DNA from: Stenocarpella maydis
Taxonomy: Eukaryota; Ascomycota; Sordariomycetes; Diaporthales; Diaporthaceae
Direction: 5' to 3'
DNA: 64,000 bases
Assembly: GCA_002270565.1 (NCBI GenBank)
Contig: NQMI01000030.1
Coordinates: 332,941 to 396,940 of the forward strand
Of this stretch, positions 24,017 through 34,967 are shown piece after piece. Numbering within the stretch: position 1 is the first letter of the stretch; each line of letters begins with the position of its first letter. Position numbers and translations under genes: made by a program. The notes under the pieces were generated by a model. That model ran no database searches. It worked only from the letters and a program-made list of their open reading frames with translations, and was not told the DNA's origin.

Positions 24017-24055
24017 ACAACAACCACAACAACCACAACAACAACAACAACAACT
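24017..24055. repeat. (AAC)n microsatellite
   Basis: AAC/ACC trinucleotide array between an A9 and a C7/A7 homopolymer. Confidence 0.93.
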
Positions 24056-24180
24056 AAAACCCCCCCAAAAAAAGGTTCGGCAACAGCGGGTGCTTGGGCT
24101 TGGGCAAGCAAGGAGCAATCGAAGCGAGTGGGTCAAACAATGCGAGATGCCAGCCCGGGATCCATCCCAAAGGTCCAGAG

Positions 24181-24185
<5 letters not shown>

Positions 24186-24219
<34 letters not shown>
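24186..24219. repeat. (CT)17 microsatellite
   Basis: Uninterrupted CT dinucleotides over 34 bp. Confidence 0.97.
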
Positions 24220-24224
<5 letters not shown>

Positions 24225-26113
24225 CACACTCTGTCGTTCTCCCTCTGCCCCCGTCAACGGCCAATGGTCAGCCTGCAGGCCGCTAATAAGCTTGGGACTT
24301 TTATGCATACACAAAGACCGCACCCGTAGTACACTTGCCTCGATGCGACCTACCGGACATGACTTAGTCGGGACCATTATCAGCAGCAGCCAGAAGCAGC
24401 ACCCGACCGAGGGAGCGAGTGGGTGGGACTCCGCACGTCCAACGACAAGAGAGGCTCGAATTGGTAACTCGGCACTGGACCAAACTTAGCATTGCGGAGT
24501 GTCTTGGACCAGGGGGGGCTGCCGCCGATAGAGAGTGAGGGCCTGTCCCGTCCCATCCCCACACACGAGGGAGGCTGTAAACCGGGTGGGGACAGCCTCA
24601 ACCTACCTTGCCTACCTAGTCCATAACGGATGGTCCAGCCTGGTGCAGGCGAGCATCTCCGGTTTTTTCCCCTTCTTCCTTGGGCAGGTCTCTTCATCCT
24701 CTCGGACCCGCGTTTCTACTTCGACCTGCATGCATTCTCGTCTCTTCCCCCCTCCCCCGTCCAGGAACCTTGGGTGTGCGTGTGGTTCTCGTGCCCCATC
24801 CGATCTGCCACCAGCTACATGAGCATATAAGTCGAGGGGAGGACCGTCTCGCTCGTGCTGCGCTTGAAGTTGACACGGCCCAATTCAAGGACCAAGCCTA
24901 TCAGCAGCCGAACTGCATCTGCCCAACATCCGCGGTTGGCAACCCACCCCTGACACATGTCTCCGTGCGACATCCGACAGGCTCCTTTCTCTCTGCTCCG
25001 ACTCCGAACTGCTCTGGTGGGTCTTCGGGACCGGGCAGACAGGCGGCCCTGACTTTTCTTTTTGTTTCTCTCTACATGCGGCAGAGTATTATCCTCGCTT
25101 TTCAAAACAACATTTCCTGCCTCGACGTGCCTGGACTGGATCTGGAACACATCCTAGCCTCGTCAGCCGCGGCCCAAACACGGATACCAGGCGCTCGCTA
25201 CCTCTCAGCCGTGGTCTTATCTTTTTTTTACCCTTCGTTTTTGCTCTTTCTTTGGTTGCTTTTCGGCCCCGGCTGCGCATCGACGCGCACTCGACATCGA
25301 TATTTGACATTGGCCAGGCTATATCAATTTCGGTTCATGGATGCCCAACTGGCCACTCGACGACGACTTGCAACACCAAAGACCCCCCTCGTCTGACCTA
25401 TTATTTTATTTTATTTTTCCTCTCCCCCTCCCCCCCGCCAGGCGGCTTGGGGTATTACCGTCTGTCGTTGCCCGCCGTGCGCTGCCCGCTGCGCGTGGTT
25501 GTTTCGCTGGTCCCCCTGCTGGTGCTGGTGCCGGACACGACAAGACTGGAGGGTTCGTCGACTGTTATTAATACCCAAGAACCCACAAGCCATTTGCCTC
25601 AGCATCCTCGTGCCCTCCATCGCCTCGCCTTTCCTCCGGTATCGTCTCATTCGTGGCCACAACCCCCACTGCCATCCCGCGCTTCCTCCTGCCGGGCTGT
25701 ACAACTGCCTACCTTTCTTCCCTGACGAAATCGCCCCCACCACCCACTCACCCGCTGTGTGTGTGCGCGCGCGCGTGCGTGCGCAGATCGGCTGTCCTTC
25801 CCGTCGTCACCGAACCGGTCAGCTCATCGTCTCCGATCCTCCAAGGATTTCACATTCACCAGGGATCATTGGCATCACTCGTCTATCCGGCCAATCCGCC
25901 TGTCTAGTCTCTCAGCCCGCCCGCCCGTCCGTCCCGTCTGATAAGCCAGGAATCCATCCATCTTTTATCATCCATCGCCCACCTATCTTGTCTACCTGCA
26001 TGCAATATCCTTCCTCGCCGGACTCGACCGACCACTTCTCCCACCATCCCCCCCCCCCCTCCCCGCCTTGCTCCCACCCTCTCGGCACAAAACCCAAGGG
26101 GGAGGGCGCCCGT

Positions 26114-26140
26114 GCAGCAGCAGCAGCAGCAGCAGCAGCA
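26114..26140. repeat. (GCA)9 microsatellite
   Basis: Trinucleotide array that would read as poly-Gln or poly-Ala, but it lies in no recognisable gene. Confidence 0.95.
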
Positions 26141-26770
26141 CCCATCAGCACGGCATCACACCCTGCCAATCAGGTGGCTGCCAGACCCGGGCTACTGCAG
26201 CTGCCACACTCTTAGCACGACCGAAGATTGGGTAACTGCGGCGCACAGCCCATATCCTAATTTTCCCCAACAATCAGACCCGCGACACTCGACCTCGGCG
26301 GGGCTGCAGCTCGGCTGTTGTTGCTTTTGCGACTGGGGTCTGGCCCTGCACTCTATACTCTGGCAAACTGCACCCTCTTGCCCTGGCTGGTGTACCACAG
26401 GAGCCCAGTCGGCCGGCGCCCTGTCCGTCCTTTTTGCCCTCTGGTCCTTGGCCCCTGACGCCCATCAGGTTTCTCGCCTTCTGGCGACAAGCAAGTCGCA
26501 CGCGCACGAGCAGGACTTGGGTGCAGACATACACCCATACGTTCATTCACCTTATTCATCTCCGGGACCGAAGAGCCAGCATCCTCGGCCGGCCAGAACC
26601 GAAAGGCGCAGCAGGCTAGCCCTACCCGAGCCCGACGTCGAAGTTGCATCCTCCCCACTCTGGGCTGGCATCTCTCGCAAGGACCCGAGTTTGGGGGCCC
26701 GCAAGGCTTGGTTGGATCCTACGGTACGAGCGGTACGATACAATAGGGTACAGCGCGGCCCAGCCCAGCA

Positions 26771-26795
26771 CGGTACGGTGCGGTGCGGTGCGGTA
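26771..26795. repeat. (CGGTG/CGGTA)n pentamer array
   Basis: Five pentamer units alternating CGGTA and CGGTG. Confidence 0.9.
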
Positions 26796-26977
26796 CACAC
26801 AGACACGCACTTACACCCCCCGGAGTCCAAGAGACGGGACGTGCCATACGAACATACGATCCCAGCTGCACCCCGAGAACCATACATCCATTTGTCGCTG
26901 ATAAGATAGAGAGGCGGCGTCATGACGTCAATCGTAAGTAACATGCTCGTCTCCTCTTTTCTTACTCTTTCTTTCTT

Positions 26978-27005
26978 CTCTCGTCTCGTCTCGTCTCGTC
27001 TCGTC
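26978..27005. repeat. (CTCGT)5 pentamer array
   Basis: Perfect CTCGT repeats flanked by a pyrimidine tract. Confidence 0.95.
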
Positions 27006-27078
27006 CTCCGGATCCAGTTGGTTGCATACCCGTCCGGTTGGTTCCGTGGGCTTGCCAGGCCCTCTTCAGCCACATGGA

Positions 27079-27145
27079 ACGCAAATGCAAATGCAAATGC
27101 AGATGCAAATGCAGATGCAAATGCGAATGCAGACGCGAATGCAAG
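27079..27145. repeat. (ATGCAA)n hexamer array
   Basis: About eleven hexamer units of ATGCAA/ATGCAG/ATGCGA/ACGCGA. Variants concentrate at the 3' end. A related array lies at 33941-33978. Confidence 0.95.
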
Positions 27146-27630
27146 GCCCAACCTCGTGTGCTTCTTCCTCCTCCTCCCCTTCTACTAGGTATTCTGATTC
27201 CCAGCACGCTACCCCCCTTTCGTGTAGTATGAGCATGAGCTAGGAGGTTTTATGTAAAGGCTGTTATACACCTGTTACACACCCTCCCTTCTCCATTACA
27301 CTTTCGGGCCTTTCAAGGGTGTGGAACGTGCCAGCCAAAACAAAAGTGCCAGATCGGTATCAAACAAGCAGGGGGGGGGGGAACAGAATGCAGAAACAGC
27401 ATCCCAAAACCCCCATCCTGGCGACCAGACAATCCCAAGGTTGGATAGGTCCCGTCTCGACAGCCTGTGGCCGGCGTCGTGCTACACACCACTCCCCTTG
27501 CACACGCTGCGCATCTGCACGTCTCTGCACCTCTTGCGTCCCCTTGGGATCCGAACGAGGCGCCGTGGTCCGTCCCCCTTGGGTGTGACCCCCATCCTCC
27601 CTACCCTGCTTGGCATCCCACGCTTCTCCC

Positions 27631-27653
27631 GCTGCTGCTGCTGCTGCTGCTGC
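27631..27653. repeat. (GCT)7-8 microsatellite
   Basis: GCT trinucleotide run in a pyrimidine-rich stretch. Confidence 0.95.
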
Positions 27654-28133
27654 TTCGTTTGGATATAACTGCTTTTTCTTTCCTTTTCCTCGCCCTTCTG
27701 CCTGCTACGCACTTGCCCAACACACACCTTGCACTACCCTCTGTTCCTTGACCGCCTCACCGTCTCGCCTCGCCTCAACCTCCCGTCACCTGCGCCAACG
27801 CCAGCCCGGGCAACCAGCTCACCCCCAAGCCGGCACCACCGCGGAATGCGAAGTGAGACACATGGGTTCTGACATACGGAACCTGTCCTATTACCTCACT
27901 CCCTCCACGACGCGTGTGCTTCCATCTGACTGGGTCGCCGGGGTCATGGAAATCATCCCGGAGCCTGCCTGGCATATTCCCGTGCGAGTAATAAGAGGGC
28001 CCGCAAACCTTACCGGAGTATCTGCCTGGCCTGTTGCGCCGCCCCCCTCGCCTTGATTATCAAGCTGCACACCTCACCACATCCAACTACACTCCCATCA
28101 TCCTTCCTCTTAGATACCAAACGACAGCCTATG

Positions 28134-28168
28134 CTCTGCTGGCTCTGCTGGCTCTGCTGGCTCTGCTG
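28134..28168. repeat. (CTCTGCTGG)4 nonamer array
   Basis: Four near-perfect nonamers about 115-150 bp upstream of the folliculin-like ATG, so probably inside its 5' leader. Confidence 0.93.
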
Positions 28169-28281
28169 TCCTGCTCGCATTCTCTGCAGTCTTGCTTGAC
28201 TCGGTCATTCCTTCTGCTTCGTCGTCATCCCTTCTTTCTCCTTGTTCCGGCATGTTTGGCAGGCAAGGCTAGACGACCAAC

Positions 28282-29766
28282 ATGATATTAATATCCGGTG
28301 TCCAGTTATGTCTGGCGCACTACTGTGATGTCCACGGCCCCACTCCGCTGATGGTCACCGAGGGCCTGCCCGTCCCATGCAGCGCATGCTATGACGAGTC
28401 GCCCTATTCAGGGTCCGACCGCCCACACTCGAGCGCCAGTACCCCGACCTCCACCATCCAGTCCGGCGTGGCCATCACAGAAGCCCTTCGCCGCCTCGAC
28501 CTCGACAGCAAACGCAGTTCCTCCGCATCCGAGCAGGACCCACCCACCAGCCGCTCCGCTTTGCGCCGCGCCACCCAGATCGCTTCCGCCTCCGCCTCTG
28601 CTGTGGATACGCCGCCCGTCAGCCCCCGGTGCACGTCAGATTCCCCACAAATGGGGACATCTCATGCACGCCGCGAGTCGAGCTACAGGAGGACGTACGA
28701 CGAGACGGTCATGCGCCGCGCCGGTCCATGCGACAACTGTGCCCTGACCCTGCCCAAGCGACAAGAGAGCAGGTCAAAAGACGGCGACGGAGATGCAGGT
28801 CCAACGCTGCGCACTCGCGCACCCTACGCCCGTGTTTATGGCAGCGGCGTGCCTGGTGACGCCTCGCCCCCGAATTCCACCTCCACAGTCTCCGATGACG
28901 AAGACGTGCCGCCCCGGAGACCTACCCATCGTAGGACAGGGACCGTCACCTCCGTCACCTCCCGATCGAGCGCGAGCTCCTCCTTGCCGGCCGGCGGACA
29001 CACGCACTACCTTGACTACACCTCAACCCACGAACCCGTTGTCCCGTCCTCCTTCTCCATAGTCCGCGCCTCCTGCATCCGGACCCTCTCGTTCGAGACA
29101 CTACCGCGGGGCACGGCGATGAACACAGGCAACATACCGGCCGCGTCCCCCTCGACCCCGGGCTTCGTGACAACCCACAGCCCCGGCGCCGCAGCCTCGG
29201 GCGGGCCTATCTTCTTCGGCGACCCAGGCGCGGGCTACACGACGGCCTATATATTCCGGATCCCTGACGTGCACGCGCGCGGCCACAAGCGCGTCTACGC
29301 CTTCCTGGCCCTGTCGACACACCGCGAGCGCCTGGCCATGAAGACCTTCACCTTCATCTCCAACGCCTTCCGCGAGCTGGCCGCCTGGATCCAGGACCTG
29401 GCCGAGGCAGAGGCAGAGCGCTACGCCAACAACACGAGCGACGCGAGCAGCCCTCTTTCGGCAGGCGGCATGTACGGCGGCGGCATGGGTGGGTCGGCCC
29501 ACCACCACAACCTCCATCACCACCAGCAGGGCCAGAACCAGGGCCCCGGCGACGCCGACAGCGGCAACATCACCGGCAGCGGGTTCCTGTCGGGCGGCAT
29601 GGGCGGCGGCATGTCGCGCCGCATGGGCGGCGGATACGGCGCCGGCAGCGTGAGCCTCAAGGCGCGTGGCCTGGCCGAGCTGGTGGGCCTGCCCGACTTC
29701 TTCATCGAGCTGCACTCGCGTTTCGTGAGGCTCCTGCTGGAGCTGGGCGTCGTGCTGAGCTCTTGA
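28282..29766 (+). CDS. Folliculin-like protein (Lst7/Bhd1 family)
   Basis: Single exon, 494 residues. The N-terminus LCLAHYCDVHGPTPLMVTEG is the folliculin longin-domain opening. A Ser/Thr/Pro-rich linker of about 240 residues follows. The domain resumes with FVTTHSPG, GYTTAYIFRIPD, KRVYAFLALSTHRERLAMKTF and FRELAAWIQDLAE, and ends with GLAELVGLPDFFIELHSRFV. Folliculin/Lst7 pairs with FNIP/Lst4 as a GTPase-activating complex for Rag/Gtr GTPases on the vacuole, feeding amino-acid status to TORC1. The C-terminal DENN part of animal folliculin is absent, as in yeast Lst7. A Gly/Met/His-rich loop lies at about residues 395-455. The start at 28282 is the first in-frame ATG. An upstream mini-exon joined at the GTCCAG at about 28300-28305 is a possible alternative. 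Confidence 0.85.
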   Translation: MILISGVQLCLAHYCDVHGPTPLMVTEGLPVPCSACYDESPYSGSDRPHSSASTPTSTIQSGVAITEALRRLDLDSKRSSSASEQDPPTSRSALRRATQIASASASAVDTPPVSPRCTSDSPQMGTSHARRESSYRRTYDETVMRRAGPCDNCALTLPKRQESRSKDGDGDAGPTLRTRAPYARVYGSGVPGDASPPNSTSTVSDDEDVPPRRPTHRRTGTVTSVTSRSSASSSLPAGGHTHYLDYTSTHEPVVPSSFSIVRASCIRTLSFETLPRGTAMNTGNIPAASPSTPGFVTTHSPGAAASGGPIFFGDPGAGYTTAYIFRIPDVHARGHKRVYAFLALSTHRERLAMKTFTFISNAFRELAAWIQDLAEAEAERYANNTSDASSPLSAGGMYGGGMGGSAHHHNLHHHQQGQNQGPGDADSGNITGSGFLSGGMGGGMSRRMGGGYGAGSVSLKARGLAELVGLPDFFIELHSRFVRLLLELGVVLSS

Positions 29767-31829
29767 TTGCTGCTGGCCGGTTTCTGGTGGGCGTTTGTCG
29801 GCGAGGAGCGTGTGGTGGCTGTGGCATGTATGATGGTGTGTGTTTCGAATATTTTGTTGTATGATACGGCAGGGCCCCGCGGTGAAAAAGAGATGGAAAT
29901 TCCCCCCAGCGAATGATTGTGGGAAAAAATACTTGCATTTTGTTTCCAGGCGTAAAGCGAGGCGTTTCGTTCGCTTTTATCTTGTTCTCTTTTTCTTCTC
30001 CTTTTCAAACCTTTCTTGGTGCTCCGGACTGGGACCGAATTGCTCGGAGTGCACTTGGACGATATACCAAAAGCATTTTTTTTTTATTTCTTTTCCCTTA
30101 GACAGCAGAAGGGATACGAGAACTGAACCCCTGGGGGCCCGAGGAGCAAGGGAACGCGGGTGACAAGAGAGGGAGATACCAAACCGGCCAGCCGATAAAA
30201 TACATGAAGAGGGTGTGTGTGTGTGTGTGTGTGTGAGTGAGTGAGTGAGTGTGTATTGGAGTTGTACTATCTGAAATACTACCTATCCTACCAGATACTA
30301 TAATCGTCGTTGTCGCTGTTGCTTCTGGTGCAGTTCATAGCTTGTTACGTTTGGAGAAGAGGATGAGGGCCTTTTGAGGCTGTTTGTACCACTATTATAT
30401 TTTTCGAACCTAGCTATGATGAGCCAGACTCTGTATGTGCAGTTGTCCTCTGTGCCCGCCGGCGCCCGTCTCCGCTCCCCTATGCGTGCTTCTCTCTGCC
30501 CCCCATCGCCGTCGCAGTCCGCTCGCCCAGAGCCCCCCCCCCCACTCTTATTTGTTCCCACACACCTCACGGAGCCAGGAAGCAAACTGATGGTGTTTTC
30601 TTTTTCTCCATCGCGACCTGGAGGAAGGCATTGGAGGGCCGGAGTGCATCGTAGCACCAATGACTCATCTCGTACTGGTCACCAAGCGTGTGTGAGATAG
30701 AGAGAGAGTGTGTGTGTGTTTGTGTTTGTGCTTGTGTTTTTTTTTGTGAGAGACAAAGGGGGGGGGGGAGACTCTCGAATAGAGAGGCACAGGAAAGCCC
30801 AGAGGCCCCGAAAATCTCAACTTGGATCCCCAAGTCCGGTGTGCTCACAAACAAAAACTCAATCCAACCTTTTGTGCTGTTCTCCATCGCTTGCTTCGGA
30901 TCCACCGACGCCCCCCCCCCCCTCACCCGAAAATAAAAGCCCCTGTGGACACGAGCCCTGCTCCTATACTAGTCACCCGGGCGGCGGCCACGGTCACCAT
31001 CGAGAGGCGGCGGGTAGTCCCACACACTTCCTTCTTATTGCCAATCCCCAGGCGCACGCTCCTTGTCAGACACAAAGCCCGCAACCGCCTACACTACCTG
31101 TGGTGCAATGATACTATATATATATATTTATATGCATGGCGCCGTCCGCGTGGTTGGGAGGTTTCCCTGGCCTGAGGCTGCAGGGTGGGGGAGGGGGAGG
31201 GCCGTCACTGGGGATGTTTGTATACCGCGCGATGATGTGCAGTTCGTGAGGGTTTGCTTTCTAGCAGGAGAGGAGGGAAGGCATAGTACATGTTTCGCTG
31301 CGTGACGGATGGCGCGACGAATACTGTTCCCCCCCGGGGAGGGGGGGGGATGTTACGGGAGATCAGTGCCGGGACACTCTCCCTTGAAGTGCATCAAGGA
31401 GGACGTATCGACGGAGGAGGGCGCCTTTTGAATTACACATGAAGGGGGAAAAGCTGAAACAACGGGGGAGCTGTGATCTTGTAGGCTTGTGATACGGGTT
31501 GAAGAGGCTCGGCGTAGTGATAACGCAAGTGCTCACTCGTACATCAGAAGTGCTGGTGATTCGTGTACGTCTGTCCGTTATGGAGGCCGCGGGATAGCGG
31601 TTGTCGTCGACAGGGATTGATAGAATACAAGACACAAAGCTCAAAACACAAGTTTCAAAGAGAGTATCCTCATGTTGTACATTTCATTTGGGACGAGACG
31701 TGAGAGTGATGTTCTCCATCCTCAGCATTTTCCCTGAAGGTGCCATGTCCGCCATCTATTCCCTCGTCCATTGTAATGCACCATGGTATCCTCCCGTCCG
31801 ATGACTCCCAATGGCCCTTGATGATTTGT
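29767..31829. other. Convergent intergenic region, folliculin-like/RPT3
   Basis: About 2 kb holding the two 3' UTRs. I see a GT/GA microsatellite and several G or C homopolymers but no gene. Confidence 0.6.
30212..30254. repeat. (GT)n(GTGA)n compound microsatellite
   Basis: About eleven GT dinucleotides pass into four GTGA units. Confidence 0.95.
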
Positions 31830-33177
31830 TTACTTGTAGAATTCGAACTTGCTCTCGTCACTCGTACCCTTGACCTGGCTTGAGTAGGCGTCATCCAGAT
31901 CGCTCTGGATGATGTTGTACCTGTTCTTCCTCACAGCCCGCAGACCAGCCTCCTGCATGATGGCGGCAATGATGGCGCCGCTCAGTGGGTCATTGCGCAC
32001 GATCAACGAGTCGAGATCCACCTCGGGCGCGAGGCTCATCTTGGAGGCAATCGTGGTGAAAATCAGCCGCCTCTCCCTGCGATCCCGTAGCGAAGGGAAC
32101 TCGATCTTTCGGTCCAGACGCCCAGGTCGCAGCAGCGCAGGGTCGAGCGTGTCGGCACGGTTCGTGGCCATGATGACCTTGACGTTGGCGGTCTGGTCGA
32201 AACCATCCATCTGGTTTAGCAGCTCGAGCAGGATACGCTGGACCTCACGGTCGGCACCGGTCTGTGCGTCGAATCGCTTCGTGGCAATGGCGTCGATCTC
32301 GTCGATGAAGATGATGGCGGGCGAGTTCTCTCTGGCCATGCGGAACACGTCTCGGACCATTCGGGGACCTTCGCCCAGGTACTTTTGCACGAACTCGGAG
32401 CCCACAACTCGGATGAAGTTGGCGGTCGTGCTATTCGCCACGGCCTTCACCAACATGGTCTTTCCTGTGCCGGGCGGACCGTACAGCAACACACCACGCG
32501 GGGGGTCGATACCAATCTGGCGGTACAGGTCGAAGTGCGTCAGGGGCAGCTCCACAGCCTCGCGGATCTCCTGCTTCTGCATGTCTAGACCACCGACGTC
32601 TGCGTAGGTCACATCGGGCTTCTCGTCTACGCCAAGCATGGCGATGGAGGAGTCGGCCTCGGGTGGCAGGATGTCAACGAGGGCATTGGAGTGTCTGTGT
32701 AGCGCGACTGATGATGAGGGCTTCAGGAGCTCGCGGTCGAGGGTGGAGAGGATGCGGACGACGTAGTTGGAGCCGGTGGAGGATTGGACGATTCCGGTGC
32801 TGTCGCGATGTCATGTCAGCAAGCTGAGGGGAGGTAGGTGGGATATGCCCGGTGCAGATTGGGCACACGGGCAGGTCAGCTCACTTCTGGTCAATAGCCT
32901 CCATGAACTGGCCGATGACCAGGGGCACGCTCTGGATCCTCTTGATCTCCTCCTGGGCCCGGACGAGCTCGCGCTTCAGGCTGCGCTGCTCATCCTTGAT
33001 GTATTCCTCCTGCAGCTGGATGTACTCGAGCTGCCGTTGCAGCTTCTTGAGGTCTGCGTAGTCATCACCGGTATCTGTGGCGATCCCCTCGAAGTTATCG
33101 ATGGCCGGTATCGTCGACGGTGCCGGCTTCTTGATGGACGCAAGGCTGGCCGGGTTTTCTGCCAGGACGTCGCCCAT
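31830..33177 (-). CDS. RPT3: 26S proteasome regulatory ATPase Rpt3
   Basis: Exons 33177-32885 and 32799-31830, joined over an 85-nt intron (donor GTGAGC, phase 2), give 420 residues, the usual Rpt3 length. In order: an acidic leader, a coiled coil (about residues 40-80, with [19 protein letters not shown]), the OB-fold entrance [18 protein letters not shown], and the AAA module. Walker A GPPGTGKT has Lys211; Walker B IIFIDEID has Asp264 and Glu265; sensor-1 is MATNRAD; the arginine-finger region is [11 protein letters not shown]. The C-terminus FEFYK ends in the HbYX motif (F-Y-K) that docks into the 20S alpha ring. Rpt3 unfolds and feeds substrates into the proteasome. The paralogue call rests on IDQN-TGIVQSS and the C-terminus. 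Confidence 0.96.
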
Positions 33178-33940
33178 CTTTGTCGGGATTGGATGTGTGT
33201 TGAGTTGGGGCGGTGGGTGACGAGAGATTAGACGGCGCGACCGGCGATGATGGATTTAAGGAAGCGGTGGCTCTAGGACGGTGATGCGAAGACGTGGGTT
33301 GCTGGTTGGTGGTTGCGGGAAGATGCGAGGTGGATGGGAGTTGTTGATAGCTTTCTCACTCCCTCCAGCTGGTTCCAGGCACGCGAACGTCAACGCCAGC
33401 TCGCCTGGGGTGGGCCACTGACCGTCTTGCTGACTCATCCTCTCCGACCTCCAAAGGATAGAGACAAGGGTATCTAGGTGCCTATGTATCTATGTACTCT
33501 AGTAGACCCTGTCGTACCGACAGCCAACCATCCAGCGAGGCGGCTTGCCAGTCCCCACCAGGTTTCGCATTCCACTCAGCCCCAGCTTTTAACAGCAATG
33601 CGTAGTTAGTTAGTTGGTAGGCCTGCCCAATACGGGACAGACAGCTAGTGCAAGACTGCCTCACTTTCCACGGCAATAAATACCAGCATTGAGACAAGCG
33701 TTATTTATTGATACCCCGCTGCTTGCGGTTGATGCTAAGCAGCAAAAGAGTATCATGGCCTGGGCCGGACTGCCTTGGCCGTCTCTGCCTGACCTTCTAA
33801 CTATCGATGCATGCGATCAGACGTGGCAGATGGCATCAAGTCCAATGTTGACACATATGATGGCTGACCAGTCCGGGCCGGGGTGAGAAGCCCAAAGGGT
33901 GGTTGGTGAGGCCAACATATGCCTCCCTTGTGTCGTATAC

Positions 33941-33978
33941 AAATGCAGATGCAAATGCACATGCACATGCACATGCAC
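33941..33978. repeat. (ATGCAA/ATGCAC)n hexamer array
   Basis: Six hexamer units, first ATGCAG/ATGCAA then ATGCAC. Same family as 27079-27145. Confidence 0.93.
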
Positions 33979-33996
33979 CTTGTTCCTGCACAGTAA

Positions 33997-34014
33997 TTAG
34001 GTAGGTAGGTAGGT
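33997..34014. repeat. (TAGG)4 microsatellite
   Basis: Four tandem TAGG/GTAG units. Confidence 0.9.
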
Positions 34015-34451
34015 GCTAATATCATATCATCTATCATCTGTAGCCGGAAGTGAGCGAGGCTGCCTGCGTGGAATGTCTATCTGCCTGGGAGAGAGAGGGG
34101 GGGGGGATAAAGTAGTGCTCTCTCACCACTTAGACCACTGCCAATATTCCACATGCAGCAGATGTCTGACAAGCCTGCCTCTTCGCCGTCCTGTTGCAGT
34201 TTTAACTGCGGTTCCCTTGCTGGCCATGCCCGTAGACTGTGTTACCTGACAAAGGCTGGGGCTAGCTGCTCCAGGCAAGGCATCTGTAAGAGAGATACCC
34301 CGTAAACGGGGACCTGCTCCCACCGTGTATATTCCCACCCCGGACCAGGTACCCCAACACCGCACACCTCACCTCGAGGTACATCTCGGTACAGTACGGA
34401 ACCCAACCCACCACCACTATGAGCAACAGCAACAAGGAGTGGCCGGCTGGT

Positions 34452-34485
34452 TGACTGACTGACTGACTGACTGCCTGCCTGCCTG
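34452..34485. repeat. (GACT)n(GCCT)n compound microsatellite
   Basis: Five GACT units change into three GCCT units by one repeated transition, a sign of slippage after point mutation. Confidence 0.95.
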
Positions 34486-34967
34486 AGGACTGGCGAGCCT
34501 TCTCCTGCAAGTAGTCACCTCACCGTCCGCTGTTCGTCCAAGTCGTCCTCCACTCTCAACCTTCGCTTCCACTCCAACCTTAACCTCAACCTTTCCCTGT
34601 TTTCTTCTGCAGCGCCTATTACCACCGCCGCCGCCGCCGCCGTGGCATTTGCATTTCTCTGACTCTTCACTTCACTTGTCGCCCTTGACCCTCTCCGTCG
34701 AGTTACTCTGTAATCCTTTTCAACGTCTACCTGCCTGTCGCCTGTCTATCTAACTACCTCCCTCGCCTTCCTTATCCACCAGCCCGCCTCGGCCTGCAAC
34801 CCGTCATCTCTCTGATGATCCCTCCTCACCATACCGGCCTGTTGTTCGGTGAGCCCACGCTTTCCGAACAAACGACACCACCGCCACCGCCACCGCCAAA
34901 TCGTCGGCTGCAACACACACCGACCCCTCGCCGTCATCTCCGGTAACAACCAACCTCGCAACAAACC

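Larger units (their letters stand above)
19064..28281. other. 9.2 kb gene-poor, microsatellite-dense region
   Basis: I examined all long open frames on both strands and recognise no domain, no secretion signal plus conserved core, and no plausible spliced series. The last 3 kb are C/T-rich with short tandem arrays and look like promoter and leader DNA for the folliculin-like gene. Individual repeats are listed separately. An unrecognised short gene or long non-coding RNA cannot be excluded. Confidence 0.55.
33178..34967. promoter_or_regulatory. Divergent intergenic region, RPT3 / small orphan gene
   Basis: About 1.8 kb holding both promoters. I looked for and did not find a GGTGGCAAA proteasome control element. 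Simple repeats at 33941-33978, 33997-34014 and 34452-34485. Confidence 0.5.

Noticed and set aside
26112..26150. Poly-Gln protein start at the GCA repeat
   Set aside because: The run is a microsatellite, and the sequence after it has no conserved features.
24680..26909. Long plus-strand open frames of 240-265 codons
   Set aside because: Composition is low-complexity and pyrimidine-driven, no domain is recognisable, and several such frames overlap one another. They look like fortuitous open frames in C/T-rich leader DNA.
27079..27145. CRISPR-like array of regular repeats
   Set aside because: The hexamers are directly adjacent with no spacers, and the genome is eukaryotic.
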